Of a stretch of DNA of 21,590 nt, positions 1 to 6,017 are shown piece by piece. Where the stretch lies: assembly GCA_037444825.1 (NCBI GenBank), contig JBBILR010000036.1, positions 1 through 21,590 on the forward strand. The letters are read 5' to 3'. The notes under the pieces were generated by a model. That model did not search any database. It was given only the letters and a program-made list of their open reading frames with translations, and had not been told where the DNA came from. How positions within the stretch are numbered: the stretch's first letter is position 1; every line of letters begins with the position of its first letter. Both the position numbers and the translations under genes were made by a program. This DNA is from JBFLVU01 sp037444825. GTDB taxonomy: Bacteria > Acidobacteriota > UBA4820 > DSQY01.

Positions 1-1
1 G

Positions 2-1102
2 GTGGCCAATACCAGTCAAGCCGTCGCCACCAACCTAGACCCCACGCCGGCCAACGTCTACGGCCGCATGTGGGTCTTTGGCAACGGAGCCTCCATCAAT
101 TCGGGCGCAGCGCGCCAGGCGCAGGACGGAGGAGCGGGCTGTTCGAACGTTGGAACCACGCAGGAGCCCTATTGGAACTTCAGCGGGTGCGTCGGCGGCA
201 CCGCCCCCTACGGGGTCTACGCCGATTTAATTTCTGCAACCGCTTGGGCCAACGGCTGTCCCGCCAATACGGACCGAATCGTCATCCTCCTGGAAGACAC
301 CTCGGCCCGGTACGCCATCATCTCCAAGGTCGGATCGGCGGGAACCTGGGACCTCGACCAGGTGGCCACCCAGACGGCCGGGGCCCCGACCTTTACGGTG
401 ACGCGGACGGGCTTTTCGGGTAGCAACGTCGTTTTCACCGTAAACTTGAGCAACCTTCCCAGCGACGGGAACGGCGGCTGGGCCGCAGGGGATGGGGCTC
501 CGGCCAGTCCCGTCATCACGGGCTACGAACTTTACTACCAGAACGCGGCGGCGCCGCCTTCGAACCTCTACTCCGCATCCTGGACCCTTTGCACCAACGG
601 AGTCATCAGCGGCGCCACGACCTCCAGCCAGGCGGGGGTGCAGGCCCCCCTCCCCACCGGCGGTAACACCATGTACTTGCTTCTTCGGCCCACCTTCGAG
701 AGCGGCTACAAGTCCCTCTACGGCGTCCTCTACACCGGCTTTCCCCCCACCCCCGCCGGGGTCTTCGCGTCGGCGAGCGCCACGCTGGCGAAGGGGCAGG
801 TGACGATGAACTGGCGGACGAACGTGGAGGAGGGGACGGCGCGCTTCGTGGTGGAGGCCTCCAAGGCCCCCGACGGGCCCTTCGCGGAGGTCCCGGGGAC
901 CGCCACCGAGCCCAAGGGCAACCACTCCTTCTACGCCGTCTCCTTCCCGAACCCCTACCCCGCCGCCAGGAAGTTCTACCTGAGGGTGAAATCCCAGGAC
1001 TTCGACGGGAAGGAGTTCTTCAGCAACACGGTGACCCTCAAGCGCAAGACGGCCCTCAAGTCGGGCAAGGAGGTCCTCCTCGACGAGGTGGAAGCCCCGT
1101 AA
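2..1102 (+). CDS. Extracellular-type hypothetical protein, 5'-partial
   Basis: The frame is open from the window edge to a TAA at 1100-1102 and gives 366 visible residues. The first codon is GTG, but no ribosome site can be seen, so the true start and any signal peptide probably lie upstream. The visible part is rich in Gly, Ala, Ser, Thr and Asn with few charged residues, as in secreted beta-rich proteins. Five cysteines in the first 200 residues could form disulfides. The last 120 residues look like a fibronectin-III-like beta sandwich: strands such as QVTMNWRTN, FVVEAS and KFYLRVKSQDFDGKEF occur in order. Codons before about base 750 often end in A or T, while later ones almost never do. 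No catalytic motif is recognised, so only a surface or secreted role is inferred. Confidence 0.75.
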   Translation: MANTSQAVATNLDPTPANVYGRMWVFGNGASINSGAARQAQDGGAGCSNVGTTQEPYWNFSGCVGGTAPYGVYADLISATAWANGCPANTDRIVILLEDTSARYAIISKVGSAGTWDLDQVATQTAGAPTFTVTRTGFSGSNVVFTVNLSNLPSDGNGGWAAGDGAPASPVITGYELYYQNAAAPPSNLYSASWTLCTNGVISGATTSSQAGVQAPLPTGGNTMYLLLRPTFESGYKSLYGVLYTGFPPTPAGVFASASATLAKGQVTMNWRTNVEEGTARFVVEASKAPDGPFAEVPGTATEPKGNHSFYAVSFPNPYPAARKFYLRVKSQDFDGKEFFSNTVTLKRKTALKSGKEVLLDEVEAP

Positions 1103-1125
1103 GGCGGCCGTCCGCCGAAAACCAC

Positions 1126-1153
1126 GGGAGGGCCCCCGGGCCCTCCCTTTTTT
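1126..1153 (+). terminator. Rho-independent terminator
   Basis: A perfect inverted repeat has arms GGGAGGGCCC (1126-1135) and GGGCCCTCCC (1138-1147), followed by six T (1148-1153). The centre is only two bases, so the real loop would open the innermost pairs. It starts 24 bases after the stop codon of the preceding gene. Confidence 0.9.
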
Positions 1154-1192
1154 CTGCGCGGGCCGGTCCCCCCGGGGTTTCCCGTGGCGGCC

Positions 1193-1292
1193 NNNNNNNN
1201 NNNNNNNNNNNNNNNNNNNNNNNNNNNNNNNNNNNNNNNNNNNNNNNNNNNNNNNNNNNNNNNNNNNNNNNNNNNNNNNNNNNNNNNNNNNN
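1193..1292. other. Assembly gap (100 N)
   Basis: Exactly 100 undetermined bases, the usual placeholder for a scaffold gap of unknown size. The right edge abuts a palindromic repeat (1293-1350) and the left edge ends in GGCGGCC, a string also found within the repeats. The stretch between genes at 1103-1430 therefore holds the terminator, this gap, one repeat block and the promoter and operator of the next gene. Confidence 0.95.
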
Positions 1293-1350
1293 TTCCGGCC
1301 GATGGCCGCCAACGGCCGCTATGCTGAAAAAACGGCCGATGGGGGCGGCC
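1293..1350. repeat. REP-like palindromic repeat, block A
   Basis: Motifs CGGCCGATG, CGGCCGCTA, an A-run and CGGCCGATGG occur in the same order and nearly the same spacing as at 5289-5340. The block begins at the first base after the N gap and may be cut off by it. It belongs to the family described at 4629-4767 and 5256-5424. Confidence 0.65.
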
Positions 1351-1363
1351 TCACGGTGGCCCC

Positions 1364-1392
1364 TTGACTTCGGCGGGGGACGGGCATAAAGT
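1364..1392 (+). promoter_or_regulatory. Putative sigma-70 promoter of the metal operon
   Basis: A -35-like TTGACT (1364-1369) and a -10-like TAAAGT (1387-1392) are 17 bases apart. The palindromic operator candidate starts 5 bases after the -10 box, where the transcript would begin. Found by eye; an alternative -10 (CATAAA at 1385) would give a 15-base spacer. Confidence 0.5.
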
Positions 1393-1397
1393 TGGTA

Positions 1398-1415
1398 TCT
1401 GAGCGATTGCTCAGA
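1398..1415 (+). promoter_or_regulatory. Putative ArsR-type operator
   Basis: A perfect inverted repeat has arms TCTGAGC (1398-1404) and GCTCAGA (1409-1415) around the spacer GATT. It lies between the likely -10 box and the ribosome site of the ArsR-family gene. ArsR/SmtB repressors bind short imperfect palindromes at or just after the promoter and are released by metal, so autoregulation of the operon is the simple reading. The site is seen; the binding partner is inferred. Confidence 0.6.
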
Positions 1416-1430
1416 GACGAGGAGGTCCCC

Positions 1431-1802
1431 ATGGCGGCGGTGGCGGAACGGGCGGACGAGAAAAAGAAGAACGATTTCGTGCCGTACAGCGAACGGACCT
1501 ACCACGCCATGGCGGAGACCTTCCGCGCCCTGGCGGACCCCACGAGGGCCCGGATCGTCCACCTCCTCTCCTTCGGGGAGCGGTCGGTGAACGACATCGC
1601 CCAGCACCTCTCGGTGAGCGCCTCGGCGGTCTCCCACCAGCTGAGGATGCTGCGCCAGCTGGGTCTGGTGCGCTTCCGGCGGGAGGCCCAGCAGGCCTTC
1701 TACGCCCTGGACGACCCTCACGTGGCCATCCTCTTCCAGGAGGCCTTCGAACACGTGGACGACTTTCTCCAGGAAGGAAAGAAGAGGCGGGAATGGCTCT
1801 GA
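1431..1802 (+). CDS. ArsR/SmtB-family metal-responsive repressor
   Basis: A 123-residue winged-helix protein. ATG 1431 is preferred to an in-frame TTG at 1392 because a GAGGAGG ribosome site lies just upstream and the TTG falls in the promoter. Residues 30-85 form the helix-turn-helix (FRALADPTRARIVHLL, then ASAVSHQLRML). There is no cysteine, which excludes the arsenic/cadmium-type thiol sites. D95, H97, H108 and D111 give DxH-x10-HxxD, matching the alpha-5 metal site of SmtB-type zinc/cobalt sensors (Asp, His, His, Glu). The gene overlaps the FeoB gene by 10 bases, so it probably represses its own operon until metal binds or is lost. The family is certain; which metal it senses is not, though iron, manganese or zinc fit the neighbours. 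Confidence 0.9.
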   Translation: MAAVAERADEKKKNDFVPYSERTYHAMAETFRALADPTRARIVHLLSFGERSVNDIAQHLSVSASAVSHQLRMLRQLGLVRFRREAQQAFYALDDPHVAILFQEAFEHVDDFLQEGKKRREWL

Positions 1803-3778
1803 GCGCGCAGGGCGGTCTCTCGGCCGGGGAAACGGGCAGCCCCGCCCCCGGGGCACGCGGGGGGCGGGCCCTCTTTCTGGTGGGCTCCCCCAACGTGGGG
1901 AAGAGCGTTCTCTTCGGCGCGCTGACGGGCTCCTACGCCGTGGTCTCCAACTACCCCGGCACCACGGTGGAGGTCTCCCGGGGGGCCCTGGGGTCCGGCG
2001 AGGGGCGGTGGGAGGTGGTGGACACGCCGGGGATGTACTCCCTCAGGCCCATCACCGAGGAGGAGCGGGTCACCCGGGACATCCTCCTCCGCTCCGAGGG
2101 CCCCGTGGTCCACGTGGTGGACGCCAAGAACCTGCCGCGGATGCTTCCCCTCACCCTGGAGCTGGCGATGCTGGGAAGGCCCTTGATCCTCGTCCTCAAC
2201 CTCATGGACGAGGCCGAGGCCCGGGGGATCCGGCTGGACGGGGAGGCCCTCTCCCGGTCGCTGGGCGTCCCGGTGGTGGAGATGGTGGCCACCCGCGGCG
2301 TGGGGGTGGACCGCCTGAAGGCCCTTCTCGAAGACCCGCCCCCGCCGCCGCGGGCGCCGCGGGTGGACTTTCCCCCGCGGGTGGAGGAGGCCCTCTCCCT
2401 GCTGGAGGAGGCCCTTTCGGGCCCGGCGGCCCGCTTCTGGGCCCTGCGCCACCTGGAGGGGGACCCCCTGGCGGCGGAGCGGGCGCCCCTTTCCCCGGCC
2501 CTGCGGGAGCGGGCCCTCTCCCTCCTCGGCGGCGGGGAGGGGCGCCGCCACCTCCCCGCCGTGGTTTCGGCCTCCTTCGCCCGGGCGGCCCGGCCCCTCC
2601 TGCAGGCGGCCTACCGCCGGGAGGGAAAGCGGACACGGGGGCTCGGGGAGCGGCTGGACGGCCTCCTCCTCAACCCCTGGACCGGTTTTCCCATCCTCCT
2701 GCTGGTCCTCTACTTCGGGTTGTATGAGTTCGTGGGGGTCTTCGGCGGCGGCACGCTGGTGGGCTTCCTGGAGGGGACGGTCTTCGGGGAGTGGATCAAC
2801 CCCTTCCTGGAGCGGGTCTTCGCCGTGCTGGTGCCGGCCCCGTGGCTGAACTCCCTCTTCGTGGGGGAGTACGGGCTCCTGACCCTGGGGCTCCGCTACG
2901 CCGCCGCCATCATCCTGCCGGTGGTGGGCACCTTCTTCTTCGCCTTCTCCATCCTGGAGGACACGGGGTACCTGCCCCGGCTGGCCATGATGCTGGACCG
3001 GGTCTTCAAGGGGATCGGGCTGAACGGACGGGCGGTGATCCCCCTGGTGCTGGGCTTCGGTTGCGACACCATGGCGACGCTGGTGACGCGGATCCTGGAG
3101 ACGAGGCGGGAGCGGGTCATCGCCACCTTCCTCCTGGCCCTCTCCATCCCCTGCTCGGCGCAGATCGGGGTCCTGCTGGGCCTGCTGGCGGCACGGCCCG
3201 CGGCCCTCGTCCTCTGGGCGGCGCTGGTCCTGGCCACCTTCCTTGCGGCGGGGACGCTGCTGGCGCGGCTCCTGCCCGGGGAGAAGCCGGCCTTCTTCAT
3301 GGAACTGCCCCCCCTGCGGCGGCCGGTCTTCCGGAACGTCTGGCAGAAGACCCTCAGCCGCATGGGGTGGTACTTCCTGGAGATCGTCCCCCTCTTCCTC
3401 CTCGCCTCGGTCCTCATCTGGGTCGGCAACGTCACGGGGCTCTTTCCCCTGGTGGTCCGGGCGCTCACGCCGGTGGTGGGCTTCCTCGGCCTGCCCCCCG
3501 CCGCGGCCCCGGCCTTCCTCTTCGGCTTCTTCCGGCGGGACTACGGCGCCGCGGGCCTTTACGACCTCGTCCAGAAGGGCGGGCTCGACGGCTCCCAGCT
3601 CCTGGTGGCCTCGGTGGTCCTCACCCTCTTCCTGCCGTGCATCGCCCAGTTCCTCGTCATGCGGAAGGAACGGGGGTGGCCGGCCACCCTTCTCATGTCC
3701 GGGGCCATCCTCCTCACGGCCTTCGGCGTGGGCTTCCTCCTGAAGACGGCCTTGGCGTGGGCGGGAGGGATCCCGTGA
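1793..3778 (+). CDS. feoB: Ferrous iron transport protein B (FeoB)
   Basis: A 661-residue inner-membrane divalent-metal transporter with an N-terminal G domain. GTPase motifs are G1 GSPNVGKS (31-38), NYPGTT (53-58), G3 DTPG (77-80) and G4 NLMD (136-139). A linker domain precedes about nine hydrophobic segments from residue 297 onward. FeoB signatures include EDTGYLPR (389-396) and three conserved cysteines: C424 in GFGCDTMA, C454 in IPCSAQ and C616 in LPCIAQF. Enterobacterial FeoB has GFGCNVPA at the first site, so this is the variant branch often found beside DtxR-type regulators. Its start overlaps the repressor gene by 10 bases and its stop overlaps the next ATG (TGATG). A residue 572-588 stretch with FFRRDYGAAGLY is typical of this branch. 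It probably imports Fe(II); manganese is possible. Confidence 0.94.
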   Translation: MALSAQGGLSAGETGSPAPGARGGRALFLVGSPNVGKSVLFGALTGSYAVVSNYPGTTVEVSRGALGSGEGRWEVVDTPGMYSLRPITEEERVTRDILLRSEGPVVHVVDAKNLPRMLPLTLELAMLGRPLILVLNLMDEAEARGIRLDGEALSRSLGVPVVEMVATRGVGVDRLKALLEDPPPPPRAPRVDFPPRVEEALSLLEEALSGPAARFWALRHLEGDPLAAERAPLSPALRERALSLLGGGEGRRHLPAVVSASFARAARPLLQAAYRREGKRTRGLGERLDGLLLNPWTGFPILLLVLYFGLYEFVGVFGGGTLVGFLEGTVFGEWINPFLERVFAVLVPAPWLNSLFVGEYGLLTLGLRYAAAIILPVVGTFFFAFSILEDTGYLPRLAMMLDRVFKGIGLNGRAVIPLVLGFGCDTMATLVTRILETRRERVIATFLLALSIPCSAQIGVLLGLLAARPAALVLWAALVLATFLAAGTLLARLLPGEKPAFFMELPPLRRPVFRNVWQKTLSRMGWYFLEIVPLFLLASVLIWVGNVTGLFPLVVRALTPVVGFLGLPPAAAPAFLFGFFRRDYGAAGLYDLVQKGGLDGSQLLVASVVLTLFLPCIAQFLVMRKERGWPATLLMSGAILLTAFGVGFLLKTALAWAGGIP

Positions 3779-3981
3779 TGGTCTGCGCGGGGTGCGGGAG
3801 GGCCTTCGAGCCCGACGGGGAGCAGGCGGCCTGCCGCTCCTGCGCCCTGCTGGCGGCGGGGTGCGGCCGGGTCCGGTGCCCCTTCTGCGGCTACGAGAAC
3901 CAGAAGCCGCTGAAAGACGCGTGGAGCGCCCTCGCGGCGCGGTGGAGGAACCTCGTCCATGGTGCACCGGAGCGACCTTAG
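3778..3981 (+). CDS. Small zinc-ribbon protein of the feo operon
   Basis: A 67-residue protein whose ATG overlaps the FeoB stop codon by one base. It has three paired-cysteine motifs, CAGC (3-6), CRSC (19-22) and CPFC (34-37), plus a single Cys at 29. CPFCGYEN resembles a zinc-ribbon knuckle. The C-terminal third is basic and amphipathic. Its last 23 bases overlap the next gene. Very short Cys-rich proteins ending in a CPxCGYE motif sit next to FeoB in several anaerobes; from memory this looks like one of them. A metal-binding accessory role for FeoB is inferred only from position. Short size makes it easy for gene callers to miss, but the tight overlaps on both sides and the cysteine spacing support it. 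Confidence 0.8.
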   Translation: MVCAGCGRAFEPDGEQAACRSCALLAAGCGRVRCPFCGYENQKPLKDAWSALAARWRNLVHGAPERP

Positions 3982-4597
3982 CGAAACGGAGCAGGAGGTC
4001 CTGGAGCGCCTCTGGCAGAAGGAGAAGGAGGGCGGCCCGGCCCTAGGCCCCGACGCGGAGGCCGAGGTTCGGGCCCTCCGCTTGAGGGAGCGGGGGTGGG
4101 TCTCTGCCGAGGGGAACCTCACCGCCGAGGGGGTGGACCTCGCCCGTAGGGCCATCCGCCGCCACCGGCTGGCGGAGCGGCTCCTCGCCGACCTCATGGG
4201 CGAGGGCCAGCGGAACGCCGAGGAGGACGCCTGCCGCCTGGAGCACTCCCTGGTGGAGGGACTGGACGAGAAGGTCTGCACCTTCCTCGGCCACCCGCGG
4301 GTCTGCCCCCACGGCTACCCCATCCCGGAGGGGGAGTGCTGCCGGACGGCCCGGGCCGTCACCGACCCCGTGGTCTGCCCCCTCCACGGCCTGCGTCCCG
4401 GGGAGTCGGGGACCATCGCCTACCTGGCCGCCACCCACGGGGAGGAGTTCCAGAAGTTCCTCTCCATGGGGGTCCACCCCGGGGACCGCCTGACCCTCGT
4501 GCGCAAGACCCCCTCCGTCGTCTTCCGGTGCGGGGAGTCCCTCTTCGCCGTGGACCGGGAGCTGGCCTCCCAGGTGTACGTCCGCCGGGAGGGGTGA
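3959..4597 (+). CDS. DtxR-type metal-sensing domain fused to FeoA domain
   Basis: A 212-residue protein. Residues 66-130 match the DtxR/MntR dimerisation and metal-binding domain: IRRHRLAERLL, the metal motif ACRLEHSL (C92, E95, H96) and GHPRVCPHGYPIPEG (C116, H118). Residues 141-210 form a FeoA/SH3-like domain (LRPGESGTI, then FLSMGVHPGD). The N-terminal 60 residues, where a winged helix should be, are short: the usual recognition helix (of the type GVSPPSVTEML) has no clear counterpart and the wing is reduced. The start at ATG 3959 lies inside the preceding gene, which implies translational coupling. It may be an iron-sensing repressor, or a FeoA-like partner of FeoB that has lost DNA binding. 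It ends the operon. Confidence 0.85.
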   Translation: MVHRSDLSETEQEVLERLWQKEKEGGPALGPDAEAEVRALRLRERGWVSAEGNLTAEGVDLARRAIRRHRLAERLLADLMGEGQRNAEEDACRLEHSLVEGLDEKVCTFLGHPRVCPHGYPIPEGECCRTARAVTDPVVCPLHGLRPGESGTIAYLAATHGEEFQKFLSMGVHPGDRLTLVRKTPSVVFRCGESLFAVDRELASQVYVRREG

Positions 4598-4628
4598 GGG
4601 GATAACAGGAAAGCCGCCCTTTCGGGGT

Positions 4629-4767
4629 GCGGCGGCCCTTGCCCGCAGAGGCCGGGTTTTCGCCGATGGCACCCCCTTCAAAGGCCTCCCTCCGCGTAGG
4701 AGCCTTCGCTCGCAAAGGCCGGTCTTCTCGGCCGATGGCGGCCAGCTTCGAAGGCCTTCCCGCGCGC
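4629..4767. repeat. REP-like palindromic repeats, block B
   Basis: Two degenerate copies lie in the 273-base gap between the metal operon and the next gene. Copy one (about 4629-4675) has CCTTGCCCGCAGAGGCCGG and TTTTCGCCGATGGC. Copy two (4694-4757) has CGCGTAGGAGCCTTCGCTC, GCAAAGGCCGG, CTCGGCCGATGGC and CTTCGAAGGCC. The tetranucleotide GTAG (4696-4699) before a GC-rich hairpin is the hallmark of REP elements. A GCCGC/GCGGC hairpin at 4613-4633, without a T run, precedes the block. No gene is seen here. Confidence 0.7.
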
Positions 4768-4815
4768 ATCTCCCGCCTTTCGCTTCCGCCTTCCGCCTTC
4801 CTCCTTTCCTCCCCC

Positions 4816-4844
4816 TTTACTCCCTCCCCGGCCCGGTGTACCCT
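4816..4844 (+). promoter_or_regulatory. Putative promoter of the DUF5684-like gene
   Basis: A TTTACT -35 box (4816-4821) and a TACCCT -10 box (4839-4844) are 17 bases apart. They give a leader of about 20 bases with an AAGGAGGGG ribosome site at 4856-4864. The same architecture (TTTAC-type -35, 17 bases, TA-x-x-x-T -10) is seen at 19626-19654 and 21543-21571. Confidence 0.55.
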
Positions 4845-4870
4845 CGGGCCATCGTAAGGAGGGGCGAACC

Positions 4871-5233
4871 ATGAGCGAAGGCGCGCAGGCCGGTGTCCTC
4901 GTCGCCGCCGTCTGGGGCGGCATCTGCTGCATGTGGCTCTTGCTTTACCTGCTCTTCTCCCTCTGCATCTACAAGATCGCCCAGAAAACGGGGGTGGAGA
5001 ACGCCTGGTTGGCGTGGGTCCCCATCGTCCAGATCGTCCCCTTCATCCAGTCGGCGGGGAAGCCCCTCTGGTGGATCCTGCTGCTGCTGGTTCCCTTGCT
5101 GAACCTGATCGTGGGCATCCTGCTCTGGATGGCCATCGCCGAGCGGCGGGGCAAGCCGGCGTGGGTGGGAATCCTCGTCATCGTCCCCTTCGTGGGACTC
5201 ATCGTCCCCCTCTACCTCGCCTTCAGCGACTGA
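4871..5233 (+). CDS. Small integral membrane protein, DUF5684-like
   Basis: A 120-residue protein with a strong AAGGAGGGG ribosome site 6 bases before ATG. Hydrophobic segments lie at about 8-33, 73-95 and 98-117, with a further apolar stretch around 47-60. The motif IAQKTGVENAWLAWVPIVQ (36-54), followed by GKPLWWILLLLVPLLN, is the pattern of the DUF5684 / signal-peptidase-I-like small membrane family. There is no Ser-Lys dyad, so peptidase activity is not expected. It stands alone between two repeat blocks with its own promoter. The family assignment is from memory; the function is unknown. Confidence 0.85.
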   Translation: MSEGAQAGVLVAAVWGGICCMWLLLYLLFSLCIYKIAQKTGVENAWLAWVPIVQIVPFIQSAGKPLWWILLLLVPLLNLIVGILLWMAIAERRGKPAWVGILVIVPFVGLIVPLYLAFSD

Positions 5234-5255
5234 CCGCCAGGGGGGAGGCGCCGGG

Positions 5256-5424
5256 GCGCGGGCCTTGGCCCGCAAAGGCCGGATTTTTCGGCCGATGACA
5301 AGCATCGGCCGCTACTTGGAAAAAAACGGCCGAGGACGGCCACCTTCGCAGGCCAGCCCGCGCGTAGCGGCCTTTGCTGGCAAAGGCCGATGATCGGCCG
5401 CTACGAAGGCCGGTCTTTTCTTGG
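5256..5424. repeat. REP-like palindromic repeats, block C
   Basis: This block fills most of the 252-base gap between the convergent genes ending at 5233 and 5486. In order there are a hairpin GCGGGCC/GGCCCGC (5258-5273), a perfect 9-base inverted repeat CGGCCGATG/CATCGGCCG (5289-5311) followed by CTAC (5312-5315), an A7 run with CGGCCGAGG, and a REPIN-like unit at 5364-5404. Copies of AAGGCCGG and CGGCCGATG link it to blocks A and B. GTAG occurs in both orientations, as in paired REP elements. No gene is seen in the gap. Confidence 0.75.
5364..5404. repeat. REPIN-like 41-base inverted-repeat element
   Basis: It begins GTAGCGGCC (5364-5372) and ends GGCCGCTAC (5396-5404), perfect inverted copies of each other. 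Inside are the hairpin GGCCTTTGC/GCAAAGGCC (5369-5387 region, two-base centre) and GGCCGAT/ATCGGCC around one base. Two REP units facing each other, each flagged by GTAG, is the defining layout of a REPIN or BIME. Confidence 0.65.
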
Positions 5425-5485
5425 CGATTCGCGGTTTCCCTCCCTCCGATGGCCGCGCCGGGGACCCCGGCGGGGGAGGGGACTA

Positions 5486-5713
5486 TCAGGTGACGGGGCG
5501 GTGGGTCCCGTAGCCGCAGACGGGGCACCGGATCTCCCCTCCGCGTTCCTCCCGAAGGGTGGCGAGGCGGCAGTGGGGGCATTCGGAGCCCGCCGCGACG
5601 AAGACCACGGTCCGGTTGGGGCACCCGGAGCGCGTGGAGGGCAGGCAGGGACAGGGGTCGCGCAGGGAGGGTTTCTTGGGGGGCTTGAAGAGGCCCGGCT
5701 TCTTGGGTGCCAC
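5486..5713 (-). CDS. Small zinc-ribbon hypothetical protein
   Basis: A 75-residue protein starting at a GTG 4 bases after the cytochrome stop codon, with a CGGGAG ribosome site inside the end of that gene. The N terminus is basic and proline-rich (APKKPGLFKPPKKP). Seven cysteines follow: C21, C23, C31, then CPHC (45-48) and CPVCGYG (63-67), the last two forming a probable zinc-ribbon. It is the last gene of the minus-strand run. Tight coupling to a cytochrome and a sigma-54 regulator suggests a shared role, which cannot be named from sequence. The C-terminal CPVCGYGTH is like rubredoxin-type knuckles, but the spacing does not fit rubredoxin. Confidence 0.7.
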   Translation of the reverse strand: MAPKKPGLFKPPKKPSLRDPCPCLPSTRSGCPNRTVVFVAAGSECPHCRLATLREERGGEIRCPVCGYGTHRPVT

Positions 5714-5717
5714 GGCG

Positions 5718-6017
5718 TCACTCCCGGGAGCGGCTCATCTCCGCCACGTACCGGGCGAGGTTCTCCCGGGCCTCCCCCCGGATCCCGGGGAAGGCCGGCA
5801 TGCCCCGCCCGCCCCACCGGAGGCGGCGCTCCACGGCCCGCGGGGTCAGGTCGAGGCCCCGGAGCCCGTGGCCGCCGGTCCCCTCGTGGCAGGGGGCGCA
5901 GGCCTCCCGGTAGATGGAGCCGCCGTCGGCGGTGGAAGGGCGGTAGGGGCTCCGGACGCAGGCCAGCGAAAGGGCCGCGAGGAAAGCGGCGAACAGGAAG
6001 CCCGTGAGGCGTCTCAC
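5718..6017 (-). CDS. Small mono-heme c-type cytochrome
   Basis: A 99-residue protein. The GTG start overlaps the stop codon of the sigma-54 regulator (GTGA), so translation is probably coupled. Residues 1-20 form a signal peptide with a basic start (MRRLTG), a hydrophobic core and LSLAC. That could be a lipobox, though Ser at -3 is not ideal. One heme site, CAPCH (40-44), is followed by GLRGLDLTPRAVE and by RGMPAF, whose M73 is the likely sixth heme ligand. GMPAF and the C-terminal helix RENLARYVAEM are typical of class I cytochrome c. It would carry electrons at the outer face of the inner membrane. No terminal oxidase or reductase gene is adjacent, so the partner is unknown. Confidence 0.88.
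   Translation of the reverse strand: MRRLTGFLFAAFLAALSLACVRSPYRPSTADGGSIYREACAPCHEGTGGHGLRGLDLTPRAVERRLRWGGRGMPAFPGIRGEARENLARYVAEMSRSRE

Noticed and set aside
1431..1802. Arsenic resistance role for the ArsR-family gene
   Set aside because: The protein has no cysteine to bind arsenite and no arsenic-resistance gene is nearby; its neighbours are iron-transport genes.
1718..3967. Long minus-strand frame opposite feoB
   Set aside because: Antisense shadow of the conserved FeoB frame; composition is Gly/Pro/Arg/Glu repeats.
5256..5424. CRISPR array
   Set aside because: Repeats differ in length and spacing, are internally palindromic and lack unique spacers of constant size; no cas gene is present.
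5456..5472. Palindrome CGCCGGGG-A-CCCCGGCG as a terminator for the minus-strand run
   Set aside because: One-base centre and no T run on either side; may be chance or part of the repeat region.
5699..5714. Possible sigma-54 -24/-12 site (GG-N10-GC with TGGCAC) at the start of the zinc-ribbon gene
   Set aside because: The -12 half reads AAGC rather than TTGC, and it lies in coding sequence of a translationally coupled gene.
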